64,000 bases of DNA, taken from Pseudomonas typographi. GTDB taxonomy: Bacteria > Pseudomonadota > Gammaproteobacteria > Pseudomonadales > Pseudomonadaceae. A program made the position numbers and the translations under genes. Shown here piece by piece: positions 26,897-36,102 of this stretch (within the stretch, counting starts at the first letter, position 1; the number at the start of each line of letters is the position of its first letter). Where the stretch lies: positions 1-64,000 of the forward strand of contig NZ_JAAOCA010000001.1 of the NCBI RefSeq assembly GCF_014694385.1, given 5' to 3'. Under the pieces are notes generated by a model. The model was not told the DNA's origin. It did no database searches and saw nothing but the letters and a program-made list of their open reading frames with translations.

Positions 26897-28819
26897 ATGA
26901 GTATTTTTAGCCACTTCCAGCAACGTTTCGAAACTACTCGGCAGGAAGAACTCTCCCTGCAAGAGTATCTCGAGCTCTGCAAAAAGGACCGCAGCGCTTA
27001 CGCTTCTGCAGCCGAACGTATCCTTATGGCCATCGGGGAACCCGAATTGGTCGATACGTCGGTCGATTCACGGCTGTCGCGGATCTTCTCCAACAAGGTG
27101 ATCCGCCGCTACCCTGCGTTTCAGGACTTCCACGGTATGGAAGACTGCATCGAGCAGATCGTTTCTTACTTCCGCCATGCGGCACAGGGCTTGGAAGAAA
27201 AGAAACAGATCCTTTATCTACTTGGCCCGGTGGGTGGTGGTAAATCTTCGCTGGCCGAAAAACTCAAGCAACTGATGGAGAGGGTGCCCTTCTACGCCAT
27301 CAAGGGCTCACCGGTGTTCGAATCGCCGTTGGGGCTGTTCAATCCGGCCGAAGACGCCGACATCCTCTATGAAGACTTCGGTATCGATCGCCGCTACCTG
27401 ACCTCGATCATGTCGCCGTGGGCATCCAAGCGCCTGGCCGAATTTGGTGGCGACATCAGCCAGTTCAGAGTCGTCAAGCTATTCCCTTCGATCCTCAACC
27501 AAACCGCGATCGCCAAAACCGAACCGGGGGACGAGAACAACCAAGACATCTCTGCCCTGGTGGGCAAGGTGGATATTCGCAAGCTCGAGGAATACCCGCA
27601 AAACGACGCCGATGCCTACAGCTACTCCGGCGCGCTATGCCGTGCCAACCAAGGCATGATGGAATTCGTCGAAATGTTCAAGGCACCGATCAAGGTGCTG
27701 CACCCATTGTTGACGGCCACCCAGGAAGGCAACTACAACAGCACCGAAGGCCTTGGGGCCATCCCCTATTCCGGCATCCTGCTGGCACACTCGAACGAAT
27801 CGGAATGGCACACCTTCCGCAATAATAAGAACAACGAAGCGTTCATCGACCGGATCTACATCGTCAAGGTGCCCTACTGCCTACGGGTGAGCGACGAAAT
27901 CCGCATCTACGAGAAGCTATTGACCAGCAGTTCGCTGTTGAACGCCCACTGCGCCCCCGATACGCTGAAAATGTTGGCGCAATTTACCGTGCTGTCTCGG
28001 CTCAAAGAGCCCGACAACTCCAACATCTACTCCAAGATGCGCGTGTACGACGGCGAAAACCTCAAGGATACCGACCCCAAAGCCAAATCGATCCAGGAAT
28101 ACCGTGATACCGCCGGGGTAGACGAGGGCATGAACGGCCTGTCGACCCGCTTCGCGTTCAAGATCCTCTCGAAGGTGTTCAACTTCGACCCCCATGAGGT
28201 GGCGGCCAACCCGGTTCACCTGCTGTACGTGCTGGAAAACCAGATCGAACAGGAGCAATTCCCGGCCGAGGTTCGCGAGCGTTACGTACGGTTTCTCAAG
28301 GAATACCTGGCCCCGCGTTACATCGAGTTCATCGGCAAGGAGATCCAAACCGCCTACCTGGAATCCTACAGCGAGTACGGCCAGAACATTTTCGACCGAT
28401 ACGTGCTGTATGCCGATTTCTGGATCCAGGACCAGGAATATCGCGACCCGGAAACCGGCGAAATCCTCAACCGGGTGGCCCTTAACGAAGAACTGGAAAA
28501 AATCGAGAAACCGGCGGGCATCAGCAACCCGAAGGACTTCCGCAACGAGATCGTCAATTTCGTGTTGCGCGCCCGTGCCAACAACAATGGCAAAAACCCC
28601 GCTTGGCTCAGCTATGAAAAACTACGGGTGGTAATCGAGAAGAAAATGTTCTCCAACACCGAAGACCTGCTACCGGTGATCAGTTTCAACGCCAAGGCCA
28701 GCAAAGAGGACCAGAAGAAACACAACGACTTCGTGACGCGCATGGTCGAACGCGGGTATACCGAGAAACAGGTTCGCCTGCTTTCCGAGTGGTACCTGCG
28801 GGTGCGTAAGTCGCAATAA
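26897..28819 (+). CDS. prkA: PrkA family serine protein kinase (YeaG-like)
   Basis: AAA-type protein with a PrkA C-terminal domain, 640 residues; members act in stationary-phase, nitrogen-starvation and, in Bacillus, sporulation control. The P-loop is G110-PVGGGKSS-117, and the Walker B/sensor region lies around VRVVKLFPSILN and GILLAHSNESEW. The start ATG at 26897 follows GAGGTGACG. It heads the conserved three-gene set with yeaH and spoVR, which presumably act together. The 282-base upstream gap holds no clear promoter that I can name. Confidence 0.9.
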   Translation: MSIFSHFQQRFETTRQEELSLQEYLELCKKDRSAYASAAERILMAIGEPELVDTSVDSRLSRIFSNKVIRRYPAFQDFHGMEDCIEQIVSYFRHAAQGLEEKKQILYLLGPVGGGKSSLAEKLKQLMERVPFYAIKGSPVFESPLGLFNPAEDADILYEDFGIDRRYLTSIMSPWASKRLAEFGGDISQFRVVKLFPSILNQTAIAKTEPGDENNQDISALVGKVDIRKLEEYPQNDADAYSYSGALCRANQGMMEFVEMFKAPIKVLHPLLTATQEGNYNSTEGLGAIPYSGILLAHSNESEWHTFRNNKNNEAFIDRIYIVKVPYCLRVSDEIRIYEKLLTSSSLLNAHCAPDTLKMLAQFTVLSRLKEPDNSNIYSKMRVYDGENLKDTDPKAKSIQEYRDTAGVDEGMNGLSTRFAFKILSKVFNFDPHEVAANPVHLLYVLENQIEQEQFPAEVRERYVRFLKEYLAPRYIEFIGKEIQTAYLESYSEYGQNIFDRYVLYADFWIQDQEYRDPETGEILNRVALNEELEKIEKPAGISNPKDFRNEIVNFVLRARANNNGKNPAWLSYEKLRVVIEKKMFSNTEDLLPVISFNAKASKEDQKKHNDFVTRMVERGYTEKQVRLLSEWYLRVRKSQ

Positions 28820-28854
28820 AGCTTCAAGCGGCAAGCATCAAGCGGCTACTGGCC

Positions 28855-28917
28855 AGCCAGGCTGGCCCGTTGCTGCCTGAACCATACTTGCAGCTCGAAG
28901 CTTGCGCTTCGAGCTGC
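28855..28917. repeat. Two adjacent palindromes between prkA and yeaH (REP-like)
   Basis: The stretch has GGCCAGCC directly followed by an inverted copy, then a 12-base perfect stem GCAGCTCGAAGC / GCTTCGAGCTGC (28890-28901 and 28906-28917) around TTGC. The preceding AAGCTTCAAGCGGCAAGC resembles Pseudomonas REP elements. It could set prkA-to-yeaH mRNA ratio. Confidence 0.6.
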
Positions 28918-28931
28918 CCCCGGAGGGGCCC

Positions 28932-30206
28932 ATGAGCTACGTGATCGACCGACGCCTTAACGGCAAGAACAAAAGCACGGTGAACCGCCAGCGCTTTTTG
29001 CGACGGTACCGTGAACACATCAAGAAGGCAGTCGAGGAGGCCGTCAGCCGGCGCTCCATTACCGACATGGAACACGGCGAACAGATCAGCATTCCCGGCC
29101 GGGACATCGACGAGCCGGTGCTGCATCACGGCCGTGGCGGCAACCAGACCATCGTCCACCCTGGCAACAAGGAATTCACCGCCGGCGAGCATATCGCTCG
29201 CCCACAGGGCGGCGGTGGCAGCGGCGGTGGCAAGGGTAAGCCGGGCAACTCCGGCGAAGGCATGGACGAGTTCGTGTTCCAGATCACCCAGGAAGAGTTC
29301 CTCGAATTCATGTTCGAAGACCTCGAATTGCCCAACTTGGTCAAGCGCAACCTGGCCGGCATGGACACCTTTAAAACCGTGCGTGCCGGTATTGCCAACG
29401 AAGGCAACCCGTCACGGATCAATATCGTTCGCACGTTGCGTTCGGCGCACGCCCGGCGCATCGCCCTGACCGGCAGTAGCCGCGCGAAACTGCGGGAAGT
29501 GAAAGCTGAACTTGAGCGCCTGCGGCGTGAAGAGCCCGACAATTTTGGCGACATCAAGGCCCTTGAAGCCGAGGTCGAGCGGTTGTCGGCGCGAATTCAC
29601 CGGCTGCCCTTCCTTGATACCTTCGACCTTAAGTACAACCTGCTGGTGAAGCACCCCAACCCCAGTTCCAAGGCCGTGATGTTCTGCCTGATGGACGTGT
29701 CCGGTTCGATGACGCAGGCCACCAAGGACATCGCCAAGCGCTTTTTCATCTTGCTGTACCTGTTCCTGAAGCGTAACTACGACAAGATCGAGGTGGTGTT
29801 CATCCGCCACCACACCAGTGCCCGCGAGGTCGATGAAGAGGAATTCTTTTATTCACGGGAAACGGGCGGCACCATCGTTTCCAGCGCCTTGAAGCTGATG
29901 CAGGAAATCATGGCCGAGCGTTACCCCGCCAACGAATGGAACATCTACGCCGCACAGGCCTCGGACGGCGATAACTGGAACGACGATTCGCCCATTTGCC
30001 GGGATATCCTGGCCAAACAGATCATGCCGTTCGTGCAATATTACACTTACGTCGAAATCACCCCCAGGGAACACCAGGCGCTGTGGTTCGAATATGAGCG
30101 CATCGGCGAACAATTCGCCGATGCCTTCGCCCAGCAGCAACTGGTTACGGCCGCGGACATCTACCCGGTCTTCCGTGAACTCTTCCAGCGCAGGTTAGTG
30201 ACATGA
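28932..30206 (+). CDS. YeaH/YhbH family protein (DUF444)
   Basis: Protein of 424 residues, predicted cytosolic. A von Willebrand A-like domain is in the C-terminal half, with the MIDAS motif DVSGSM in [18 protein letters not shown] glycine-rich linker ([18 protein letters not shown]) lies near residue 100. The ATG at 28932 follows CGGAGGGG. It is the second gene of prkA-yeaH-spoVR and overlaps spoVR by four bases. Family members help long-term survival, and the exact role is unknown. Confidence 0.88.
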   Translation: MSYVIDRRLNGKNKSTVNRQRFLRRYREHIKKAVEEAVSRRSITDMEHGEQISIPGRDIDEPVLHHGRGGNQTIVHPGNKEFTAGEHIARPQGGGGSGGGKGKPGNSGEGMDEFVFQITQEEFLEFMFEDLELPNLVKRNLAGMDTFKTVRAGIANEGNPSRINIVRTLRSAHARRIALTGSSRAKLREVKAELERLRREEPDNFGDIKALEAEVERLSARIHRLPFLDTFDLKYNLLVKHPNPSSKAVMFCLMDVSGSMTQATKDIAKRFFILLYLFLKRNYDKIEVVFIRHHTSAREVDEEEFFYSRETGGTIVSSALKLMQEIMAERYPANEWNIYAAQASDGDNWNDDSPICRDILAKQIMPFVQYYTYVEITPREHQALWFEYERIGEQFADAFAQQQLVTAADIYPVFRELFQRRLVT

Positions 30207-31765
30207 CCGCTCAAGAGCAAAAACGCCAACCGTTGTCCGTTGGCTCGGAATGGACCTTCGAGCTTATCCAAACCTACGACCGCGAGATCAGCCGTATCGC
30301 CGAGCGTTATGCGCTCGACACCTACCCCAACCAGATCGAGGTCATCACCGCCGAGCAGATGATGGACGCCTACGCGTCGGTGGGCATGCCGCTGGGCTAC
30401 CATCACTGGTCGTATGGCAAGCACTTCCTCAGCACGGAAAAGTCCTACACCCGCGGGCAAATGGGGCTGGCCTACGAGATCGTGATCAATTCCGACCCGT
30501 GTATCGCCTATTTGATGGAAGAAAACACCATGTGCATGCAGGCACTGGTGATCGCCCATGCTTGCTATGGCCATAACAGCTTCTTCAAGGGCAACTACCT
30601 ATTCCGCACGTGGACCGACGCCAGCTCGATCATCGATTACCTGGTGTTCGCCAAGCAGTACATCATGCAATGCGAGGAGCGCCACGGCGTCGATGCTGTA
30701 GAAGAACTACTCGACTCCTGCCATGCCTTGATGAACTACGGCGTAGACCGCTACAAGCGGCCTTACCCGATATCGGCCGAAGAAGAGCGGCGCCGGCAAA
30801 AGGACCGCGAAGAGCACCTGCAGCGGCAGATCAACGACCTGTGGCGAACCATCCCCCGCAGCGCCGGGAAAGCCCATGATGCCGACGAAGGCCGCTTCCC
30901 CGCCGAGCCCCAGGAAAACATCCTGTACTTCATCGAGAAGCATGCGCCACTGCTGGAACCCTGGCAGCGCGAGGTGGTTCGCATCGTGCGCAAGATCGCC
31001 CAGTATTTCTACCCGCAGCGCCAAACGCAGGTGATGAACGAAGGCTGGGCTACCTTTTGGCATTACACGCTGCTCAACGACCTGTACGACGAAGGTTTGG
31101 TCACCGACGGCTTCATGATGGAGTTTCTACAATCGCATACCAGCGTGGTGTACCAACCGGGCTATGACAGCCCCTATTACAGCGGCATCAACCCTTACGC
31201 ACTGGGTTTCGCCATGTTTCGCGACATCCGCCGCATTTGCGAGCACCCCGACGAGGAAGACCGCCAATGGTTCCCCGATATCGCCGGCAGCGACTGGCTT
31301 TCGACGCTGAAGTTCGCGATGGGCAGCTTCAAAGATGAGAGTTTTATCTTGCAGTTCCTCTCGCCCAAGGTGATCCGCGACCTGAAGTTGTTCAGCATCT
31401 TGGATGACGACCAGCGCGATGACCTGCTGGTACCGGCCATTCATGACGAAACGGGCTACCGGCAAATCCGCGAGGCGCTGGCGGCGCAGTACAACCTCGG
31501 CAACCGTGAGCCGAACATACAGATTTGGCGCGTCGACCGCCGTTGTGACCGGTCGCTGACGCTGCGCCATACCCAATACAACCGCAAACCGCTGGGCGAG
31601 TCGACCGAAGACGTGTTGCGCCACCTGCACCGGCTATGGGGCTTCGATGTACACCTGGAAACCGTGCAAGGCGACCAGGTGGTGAAAACTCACCACATGC
31701 CGCCGCGCAGTGATGCCAGTGAGGGCGACTACGGGCGCATGGACATGGCCGTGGTTCATCTCTGA
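30203..31765 (+). CDS. SpoVR family protein
   Basis: Large cytosolic protein of 520 residues, homologous to Bacillus SpoVR and E. coli YcgB; no reaction is known. Recognisable blocks are the N-terminal [20 protein letters not shown], the [16 protein letters not shown] region and [11 protein letters not shown], which has an HExxH-free but His/Glu-rich metal-like look. The start overlaps yeaH by four bases, so the three genes should be made together. Its end has a compact gap of 42 bases to cca. Confidence 0.9.
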   Translation: MTAQEQKRQPLSVGSEWTFELIQTYDREISRIAERYALDTYPNQIEVITAEQMMDAYASVGMPLGYHHWSYGKHFLSTEKSYTRGQMGLAYEIVINSDPCIAYLMEENTMCMQALVIAHACYGHNSFFKGNYLFRTWTDASSIIDYLVFAKQYIMQCEERHGVDAVEELLDSCHALMNYGVDRYKRPYPISAEEERRRQKDREEHLQRQINDLWRTIPRSAGKAHDADEGRFPAEPQENILYFIEKHAPLLEPWQREVVRIVRKIAQYFYPQRQTQVMNEGWATFWHYTLLNDLYDEGLVTDGFMMEFLQSHTSVVYQPGYDSPYYSGINPYALGFAMFRDIRRICEHPDEEDRQWFPDIAGSDWLSTLKFAMGSFKDESFILQFLSPKVIRDLKLFSILDDDQRDDLLVPAIHDETGYRQIREALAAQYNLGNREPNIQIWRVDRRCDRSLTLRHTQYNRKPLGESTEDVLRHLHRLWGFDVHLETVQGDQVVKTHHMPPRSDASEGDYGRMDMAVVHL

Positions 31766-31807
31766 GCGGCCGTAGGGGTATCCTGTCGCCCCTACGGAGG
31801 TATCCCC

Positions 31808-32899
31808 ATGCAAATCTACAAAGTCGGCGGGGCGGTGCGTGATCGCCTGCTCGGCCTGCCTGTCACCGATATCGACTGGGTAGTGGTGGGCGCGAGCGCC
31901 GAACAGATGCAAGCGCTGGGCTATCGCCCAGTGGGCGCTGACTTCCCGGTGTTCCTCCACCCCCGCAGTGGTGATGAATATGCCTTGGCCCGAACCGAAC
32001 GCAAGAACGGCCGCGGCTACGCAGGTTTCACCTTCCATGCCAGCCCTAGCGTAACGCTGGAAGAAGACCTGGCACGGCGCGACCTTACCATCAATGCCAT
32101 GGCCGAAGACGAACATGGCCAACTCATCGACCCCTACAACGGCCAACGTGACCTGCAACAGCGCGTGCTGCGCCATGTAGCGCCAGCCTTTGCCGAAGAC
32201 CCGCTGCGAGTGCTGCGGGTGGCCCGCTTCGCCGCACGGTATGCCTCGCTGGGCTTTACCGTCGCCGCGCCCACCCTGGAACTGATGCGCCAACTCAGCG
32301 CGTCCGGGGAGTTACAAGCGTTGACCGCCGAGCGCTGCTGGAAAGAAATCTCCCGCGCGCTCATGGAGACCAGCCCGCAGGTGTTCATCGACGTGTTGCA
32401 GGCCTGTGGCGCGCTGGCGCAGCTGATACCGGAACTGGCGCCGCATTGGGGGCCTGAGCGTGCGCAGGTGCTGGCCCGTGCGGCCGCCGAACGACAGCCG
32501 TTGCCGGTGCGCTGGGCGTGCCTGCTGCATGGGCTGGGAAACCCCGTGCAGCCTGTGTGCGAACGCCTCAAGGTGCCGCGCGAATGCCAAGCGTTGGCCC
32601 AGCTGCTGGAACGCTACCTTGGCACCGCGCAACGCGCCGCCAGCCTCGCCCCCGGCGAGTTGGTCGAGCTGCTTCAGCATTTCGATGTGCTGCGCAGGCC
32701 ACAGCGCCTGGAAGCCTTCTTAGCCGCCGCGACGCTGCTGCAGCATGGCCCGTTCCCTGGGGCCGAACGCCTGCGCCAGGCGGCGCGGGCCATGCAGGCG
32801 GTGGATGCCCAGCCGTTGATCGCCCAGGGGTTCAAGGGCCAGGCCCTGGGCGATGCATTGCAGCAGGCGCGGTTGCAGGCCGTCGGCGCTACGCGCTAA
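31808..32899 (+). CDS. cca: CCA tRNA nucleotidyltransferase, HD motif degenerate
   Basis: Adds or repairs the 3' CCA of tRNAs. It has 363 residues. The nucleotidyltransferase head is intact: [24 protein letters not shown] with the two catalytic Asp residues, [11 protein letters not shown] and the template motif [15 protein letters not shown]. Enterobacterial Cca has a C-terminal HD phosphohydrolase domain. Here the equivalent segment reads LLHGLGNP, with H241-G242 in place of HD, and the following His-rich part is missing, so only CCA addition is likely to remain. Convergent with folK, overlapping by four bases. Confidence 0.92.
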   Translation: MQIYKVGGAVRDRLLGLPVTDIDWVVVGASAEQMQALGYRPVGADFPVFLHPRSGDEYALARTERKNGRGYAGFTFHASPSVTLEEDLARRDLTINAMAEDEHGQLIDPYNGQRDLQQRVLRHVAPAFAEDPLRVLRVARFAARYASLGFTVAAPTLELMRQLSASGELQALTAERCWKEISRALMETSPQVFIDVLQACGALAQLIPELAPHWGPERAQVLARAAAERQPLPVRWACLLHGLGNPVQPVCERLKVPRECQALAQLLERYLGTAQRAASLAPGELVELLQHFDVLRRPQRLEAFLAAATLLQHGPFPGAERLRQAARAMQAVDAQPLIAQGFKGQALGDALQQARLQAVGATR

Positions 32900-33420
32900 A
32901 CGGCTTGGAGGCCGGCTGGCGTCAACTGGCGCCCTTGCCAGTTAAAGGGCACCGGCGCCAGTTGTTGATCGATATGCGCCTGTTGCCATAACTGCGCGAA
33001 CGTTTCGCCAACGCCCGGATGCACTTGGGTGGGTGCCAGCAGGCTCAACGGCCAGAGCACGAAGGCATTCTTGAGGATTTCCGCGCGCGGCAGCACCAAC
33101 CCATCGAAGTTGCCGACCTGCTCGCCAAACATCAGCACGTCGATATCGAGCGGCAAACCTACCCGGCTGGGTGCATAACGGCCATTATCGGCCTCGATGA
33201 ACTTGAGTTTGCGATCGAGCGTCATCAGCGGCAGGTCGGTCAGGCCGGTGACCACCAAGTTGTAGAAAGGCCCGCTACGAATGCCCACCGGCTGGCTTTC
33301 GAACACCGGCGAACAGGCCATGGTTTGAAGAAACTGCGCCAACGCATCGAGCCCTGCGCATACATGGCGATGGCGGTCGATGTTACTGCCGACCCCCAGG
33401 TAAACCCGTGTCAGCGGCAT
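32896..33420 (-). CDS. folK: 6-hydroxymethyl-7,8-dihydropterin pyrophosphokinase
   Basis: Transfers pyrophosphate from ATP to the pterin in folate synthesis. It has 174 residues. Motifs are [15 protein letters not shown] near the start, [19 protein letters not shown], and [14 protein letters not shown] with [15 protein letters not shown], all in the proper order. Its start lies inside the end of folB (ten-base overlap), so the two pathway steps are coupled. Confidence 0.94.
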   Translation of the reverse strand: MPLTRVYLGVGSNIDRHRHVCAGLDALAQFLQTMACSPVFESQPVGIRSGPFYNLVVTGLTDLPLMTLDRKLKFIEADNGRYAPSRVGLPLDIDVLMFGEQVGNFDGLVLPRAEILKNAFVLWPLSLLAPTQVHPGVGETFAQLWQQAHIDQQLAPVPFNWQGRQLTPAGLQAV

Positions 33421-33764
33421 CCGCGCTCGATCTCCACGCCCACACCCCGGGCAGCGGCCACTGCGCCGGGCTTGGTGAGCTTAACCCGCAGCCAGGTAAT
33501 GCCAAACTCTTGCATCAGCACCTCGGCCAACCGCTCGGCGAAGGTTTCGACCAGTTGGAACCGAGCCTGCCCGGCGAACGCTTGGACTCGCTCGGCCACC
33601 TTGGCGTAATCGAGGGCCTTGGCCAAGTCGTCGGCGGCCGCCGGCGCGCGGTTATCCCAGGCAAAAACGAGGTCCAGGCACAAGCATTGGCGGATCTCCC
33701 GCTCCCAGTCGTAGGCACCGATCACGGTGTCGACTTCCAGCCTTTCGATGAACACTTTGTCCAA
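33411..33764 (-). CDS. folB: Dihydroneopterin aldolase
   Basis: Acts just before FolK in folate synthesis. It has 117 residues. The protein starts (M)[20 protein letters not shown] and ends [18 protein letters not shown], as in Pseudomonas FolB. I place the start at a TTG (complement at 33762-33764) because GGAG lies eight bases upstream and the family begins there; the nearest in-frame ATG-like start, at 33788, adds eight unconserved residues. It is divergent from plsY. Confidence 0.9.
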   Translation of the reverse strand: MDKVFIERLEVDTVIGAYDWEREIRQCLCLDLVFAWDNRAPAAADDLAKALDYAKVAERVQAFAGQARFQLVETFAERLAEVLMQEFGITWLRVKLTKPGAVAAARGVGVEIERGCR

Positions 33765-33839
33765 ACACTTAACTCCACTGCACGACACAGGCGCCAGGCG
33801 CCGTTAGAATCGGGGCGTACCCTGCCCGGAATAGTACGC

Positions 33840-34409
33840 ATGTTTTGGCTACTGGCACTGATCGCCTACCTGCTCGGCTCGCTGTCCTTTGCCATACTGT
33901 TGAGCCGCCTGGCTGGGATGCCCGACCCCCGCGACGCCGGCTCCGGCAATGCCGGCGCCACTAACATGCTGCGCCTGGCCGGCAAGCGCCTGGCCATTCT
34001 CACATTGTTCGGCGACTTGGCCAAAGGTTTACTGCCGGTGCTGTTTGCCAGGTTATGCGGCTTGCCGCTGCAAGCGCAGGCCTGGATTGGCCTGTGCGCG
34101 GTACTCGGGCACATGTTCCCGGTGTATTTTCGCTTTCGCGGTGGCAAAGGCGTGGCCACCGCCGCCGGCATGCTATTGGGCCTATACCCGCCGGCATTGC
34201 TCCTGGCCGTGGCCATCTGGCTATTGGCGTTCTACCTGCGCCGCACCAGCTCGCTGGCCGCGCTGCTGGCCATCCCTCTGACCCTGCCCTTACTGGCGTG
34301 GCAAGCGCCCCAGGCGCTGGTGCCAATGACCGTGCTCACCGCGCTGATCGTGTGGCGGCACCGGGCCAACCTGCGGGACCTGTTCGCCGGGCGCGAACGG
34401 CACTTCTAA
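33840..34409 (+). CDS. plsY: Glycerol-3-phosphate acyltransferase PlsY
   Basis: Integral membrane enzyme that acylates glycerol-3-phosphate from acyl-phosphate, the first step of phospholipid synthesis. It has 189 residues and about five helices. The three conserved loops are visible: [36 protein letters not shown], and [15 protein letters not shown]. It ends convergently 66 bases from tsaD. Confidence 0.95.
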   Translation: MFWLLALIAYLLGSLSFAILLSRLAGMPDPRDAGSGNAGATNMLRLAGKRLAILTLFGDLAKGLLPVLFARLCGLPLQAQAWIGLCAVLGHMFPVYFRFRGGKGVATAAGMLLGLYPPALLLAVAIWLLAFYLRRTSSLAALLAIPLTLPLLAWQAPQALVPMTVLTALIVWRHRANLRDLFAGRERHF

Positions 34410-34475
34410 ACCCGGCCCCAGGCGTATCCAAGGCCCCAGGCCGAACCCGCCGCGTCTACCCGCCAGGGCGGCTAT

Positions 34476-35501
34476 TCATACCGGCGGCAGCTGTTCCATG
34501 GGCCAACGCGCCTGCACGTGAATCCCCAGCCCTTCGCGCTGCCCCGCCATAAGGCGCTGGCAACCGGCATAGGCGATCATCGCGCCGTTATCGGTGCAAA
34601 ACCGCGGGCGGGCATAGAACACGCTGCCCTCCAACGCCGCGGTCACCCCTTCCAGCGCGGTGCGCAGGGCTTGGTTGGCGCTGACGCCGCCGGCGATCAC
34701 CAAGTGTTTCAAGCCGGTTTGCTTGAGCGCGCGCCGGCATTTGATGGCCAAGGTGTCGACCACCGCCTGCTGGAACGCCAACGCGATGTCACAGCGCGTC
34801 TGCTCACCGTTATCGCCAGCCGCCTGGCAGGCCTGCCAGGTATTGAGGGTAAAGGTTTTGAGGCCACTGAAGCTGAAGTCCAGGCCAGGGCGGTCGGTCA
34901 TCGGCCGTGGAAACACAAAGCGCCCGGCCTCACCCTGTTCGGCCAAATGGGCGATTTCCGGCCCCCCCGGGTACGGCAGGCCCATCAGCTTGGCGGTTTT
35001 ATCGAAGGCTTCACCGGCTGCGTCGTCCAGGCTTTCGCCGAGCAATTGGTATTGGCCAATGCCGTCGACCCGCACCAATTGGGTATGGCCACCCGATACC
35101 AATAGGGCGACGAACGGAAACCGCGGCGGTTGCGCTTCGAGCATCGGCGCCAACAGGTGGCCCTCCATGTGGTGCACACCCAACGCCGGAATACCCCAGG
35201 CAAACGCCAGCGCCTGTGCACAGCAAGCCCCTACCAACAGCGCACCCACCAGCCCAGGGCCGGCCGTGTAAGCTACCGCGTCGATATCGCCGGCCACACG
35301 GCCGGCGTCGCCCAAGACTTGGCGGATCAGCGGCAGCATGCGCTTGGCGTGATCACGCGAAGCGAGTTCCGGCACCACACCGCCGTAGACACGGTGCAGG
35401 TCGATCTGGCTGAATAATGCATCTGCCAACAGGCCGCGCTCACTGTCGTATAGCGCGACACCGGTTTCATCGCAGGATGTTTCCAAACCCAGTACTAGCA
35501 T
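34476..35501 (-). CDS. tsaD: tRNA N6-adenosine threonylcarbamoyltransferase
   Basis: Installs t6A37 in tRNAs that read ANN codons, with TsaB and TsaE. It has 341 residues and the ASKHA fold. Motifs: [19 protein letters not shown], the metal site [21 protein letters not shown] and [14 protein letters not shown] use ATG 35501; the frame remains open to 35543 without similarity. It is divergent from rpsU across 199 bases, which hold the rpsU promoter. Confidence 0.96.
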   Translation of the reverse strand: MLVLGLETSCDETGVALYDSERGLLADALFSQIDLHRVYGGVVPELASRDHAKRMLPLIRQVLGDAGRVAGDIDAVAYTAGPGLVGALLVGACCAQALAFAWGIPALGVHHMEGHLLAPMLEAQPPRFPFVALLVSGGHTQLVRVDGIGQYQLLGESLDDAAGEAFDKTAKLMGLPYPGGPEIAHLAEQGEAGRFVFPRPMTDRPGLDFSFSGLKTFTLNTWQACQAAGDNGEQTRCDIALAFQQAVVDTLAIKCRRALKQTGLKHLVIAGGVSANQALRTALEGVTAALEGSVFYARPRFCTDNGAMIAYAGCQRLMAGQREGLGIHVQARWPMEQLPPV

Positions 35502-35590
35502 GGGGTGTGTGGCCTTGGCGCGCTTGGTGTCGAAGGCGCGCATGATAGTCGCCGCCCACCGCGCCGACCAGTGGTTTTCGATCAGAGGCT

Positions 35591-35619
35591 TTGCAAAGCC
35601 CTGGTTCTAAGGGTACTAT
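35591..35619 (+). promoter_or_regulatory. Sigma-70 promoter of rpsU-dnaG-rpoD
   Basis: TTGCAA (35591-35596), an exact 17-base spacer and TACTAT (35614-35619), about 80 bases before the rpsU start. Both boxes match the consensus well. Confidence 0.6.
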
Positions 35620-35700
35620 TCGCAACCCTTAAAAACCGACGTATCCAGAGCGAGTCCGCCATGGGGTACGTTGCCCCGGAATGAATGAAGGTAGCTCTGG

Positions 35701-35916
35701 ATGCCAGCCGTCAAAGTTAAAGAGAACGAACCCTTCGACGTAGCTCTGCGTCGTTTCAAGCGCTCCTGCGAAAAGGCCGGTGTACTGGCCGAAGTGCGTA
35801 GCCGCGAGTTTTACGAAAAGCCCACCTCTGAGCGCAAGCGCAAAGCCGCTGCCGCGGTGAAGCGTCACGCTAAGAAAGTCCAGCGCGAACAGCGCCGCGC
35901 CGTTCGCCTGTACTGA
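35701..35916 (+). CDS. rpsU: 30S ribosomal protein S21
   Basis: Ribosomal protein of 71 residues, basic throughout ([19 protein letters not shown], ending EQRRAVRLY). It is the first gene of the macromolecular synthesis operon. Its length and sequence are standard. The Shine-Dalgarno sequence AAGG is about ten bases from the ATG. Confidence 0.97.
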
Positions 35917-35945
35917 TTACAGCCGCACGTCGCAAGCCTTTGCTT

Positions 35946-35969
35946 GGCCCGGCCCTCAAAAGCCGGGCC
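35946..35969 (+). terminator. Hairpin between rpsU and dnaG (attenuator-like)
   Basis: GGCCCGGC (35946-35953) pairs with GCCGGGCC (35962-35969) around an eight-base loop. There is no proper T-run after it, so it may reduce rather than end readthrough, or protect the rpsU 3' end. A terminator here is known in the E. coli operon. Confidence 0.5.
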
Positions 35970-36102
35970 GTTGGCAATTGTGCCGAAAAAATACGACACT
36001 AGACCTATCGCCAGCCGCCGAACCTTTTTCTTCAGCTTTATTCGCCTCGCCCGATAATACTGCACCCGACAGCTCCACGCCTCGCTGCCTGAAGGAACCC
36101 CC

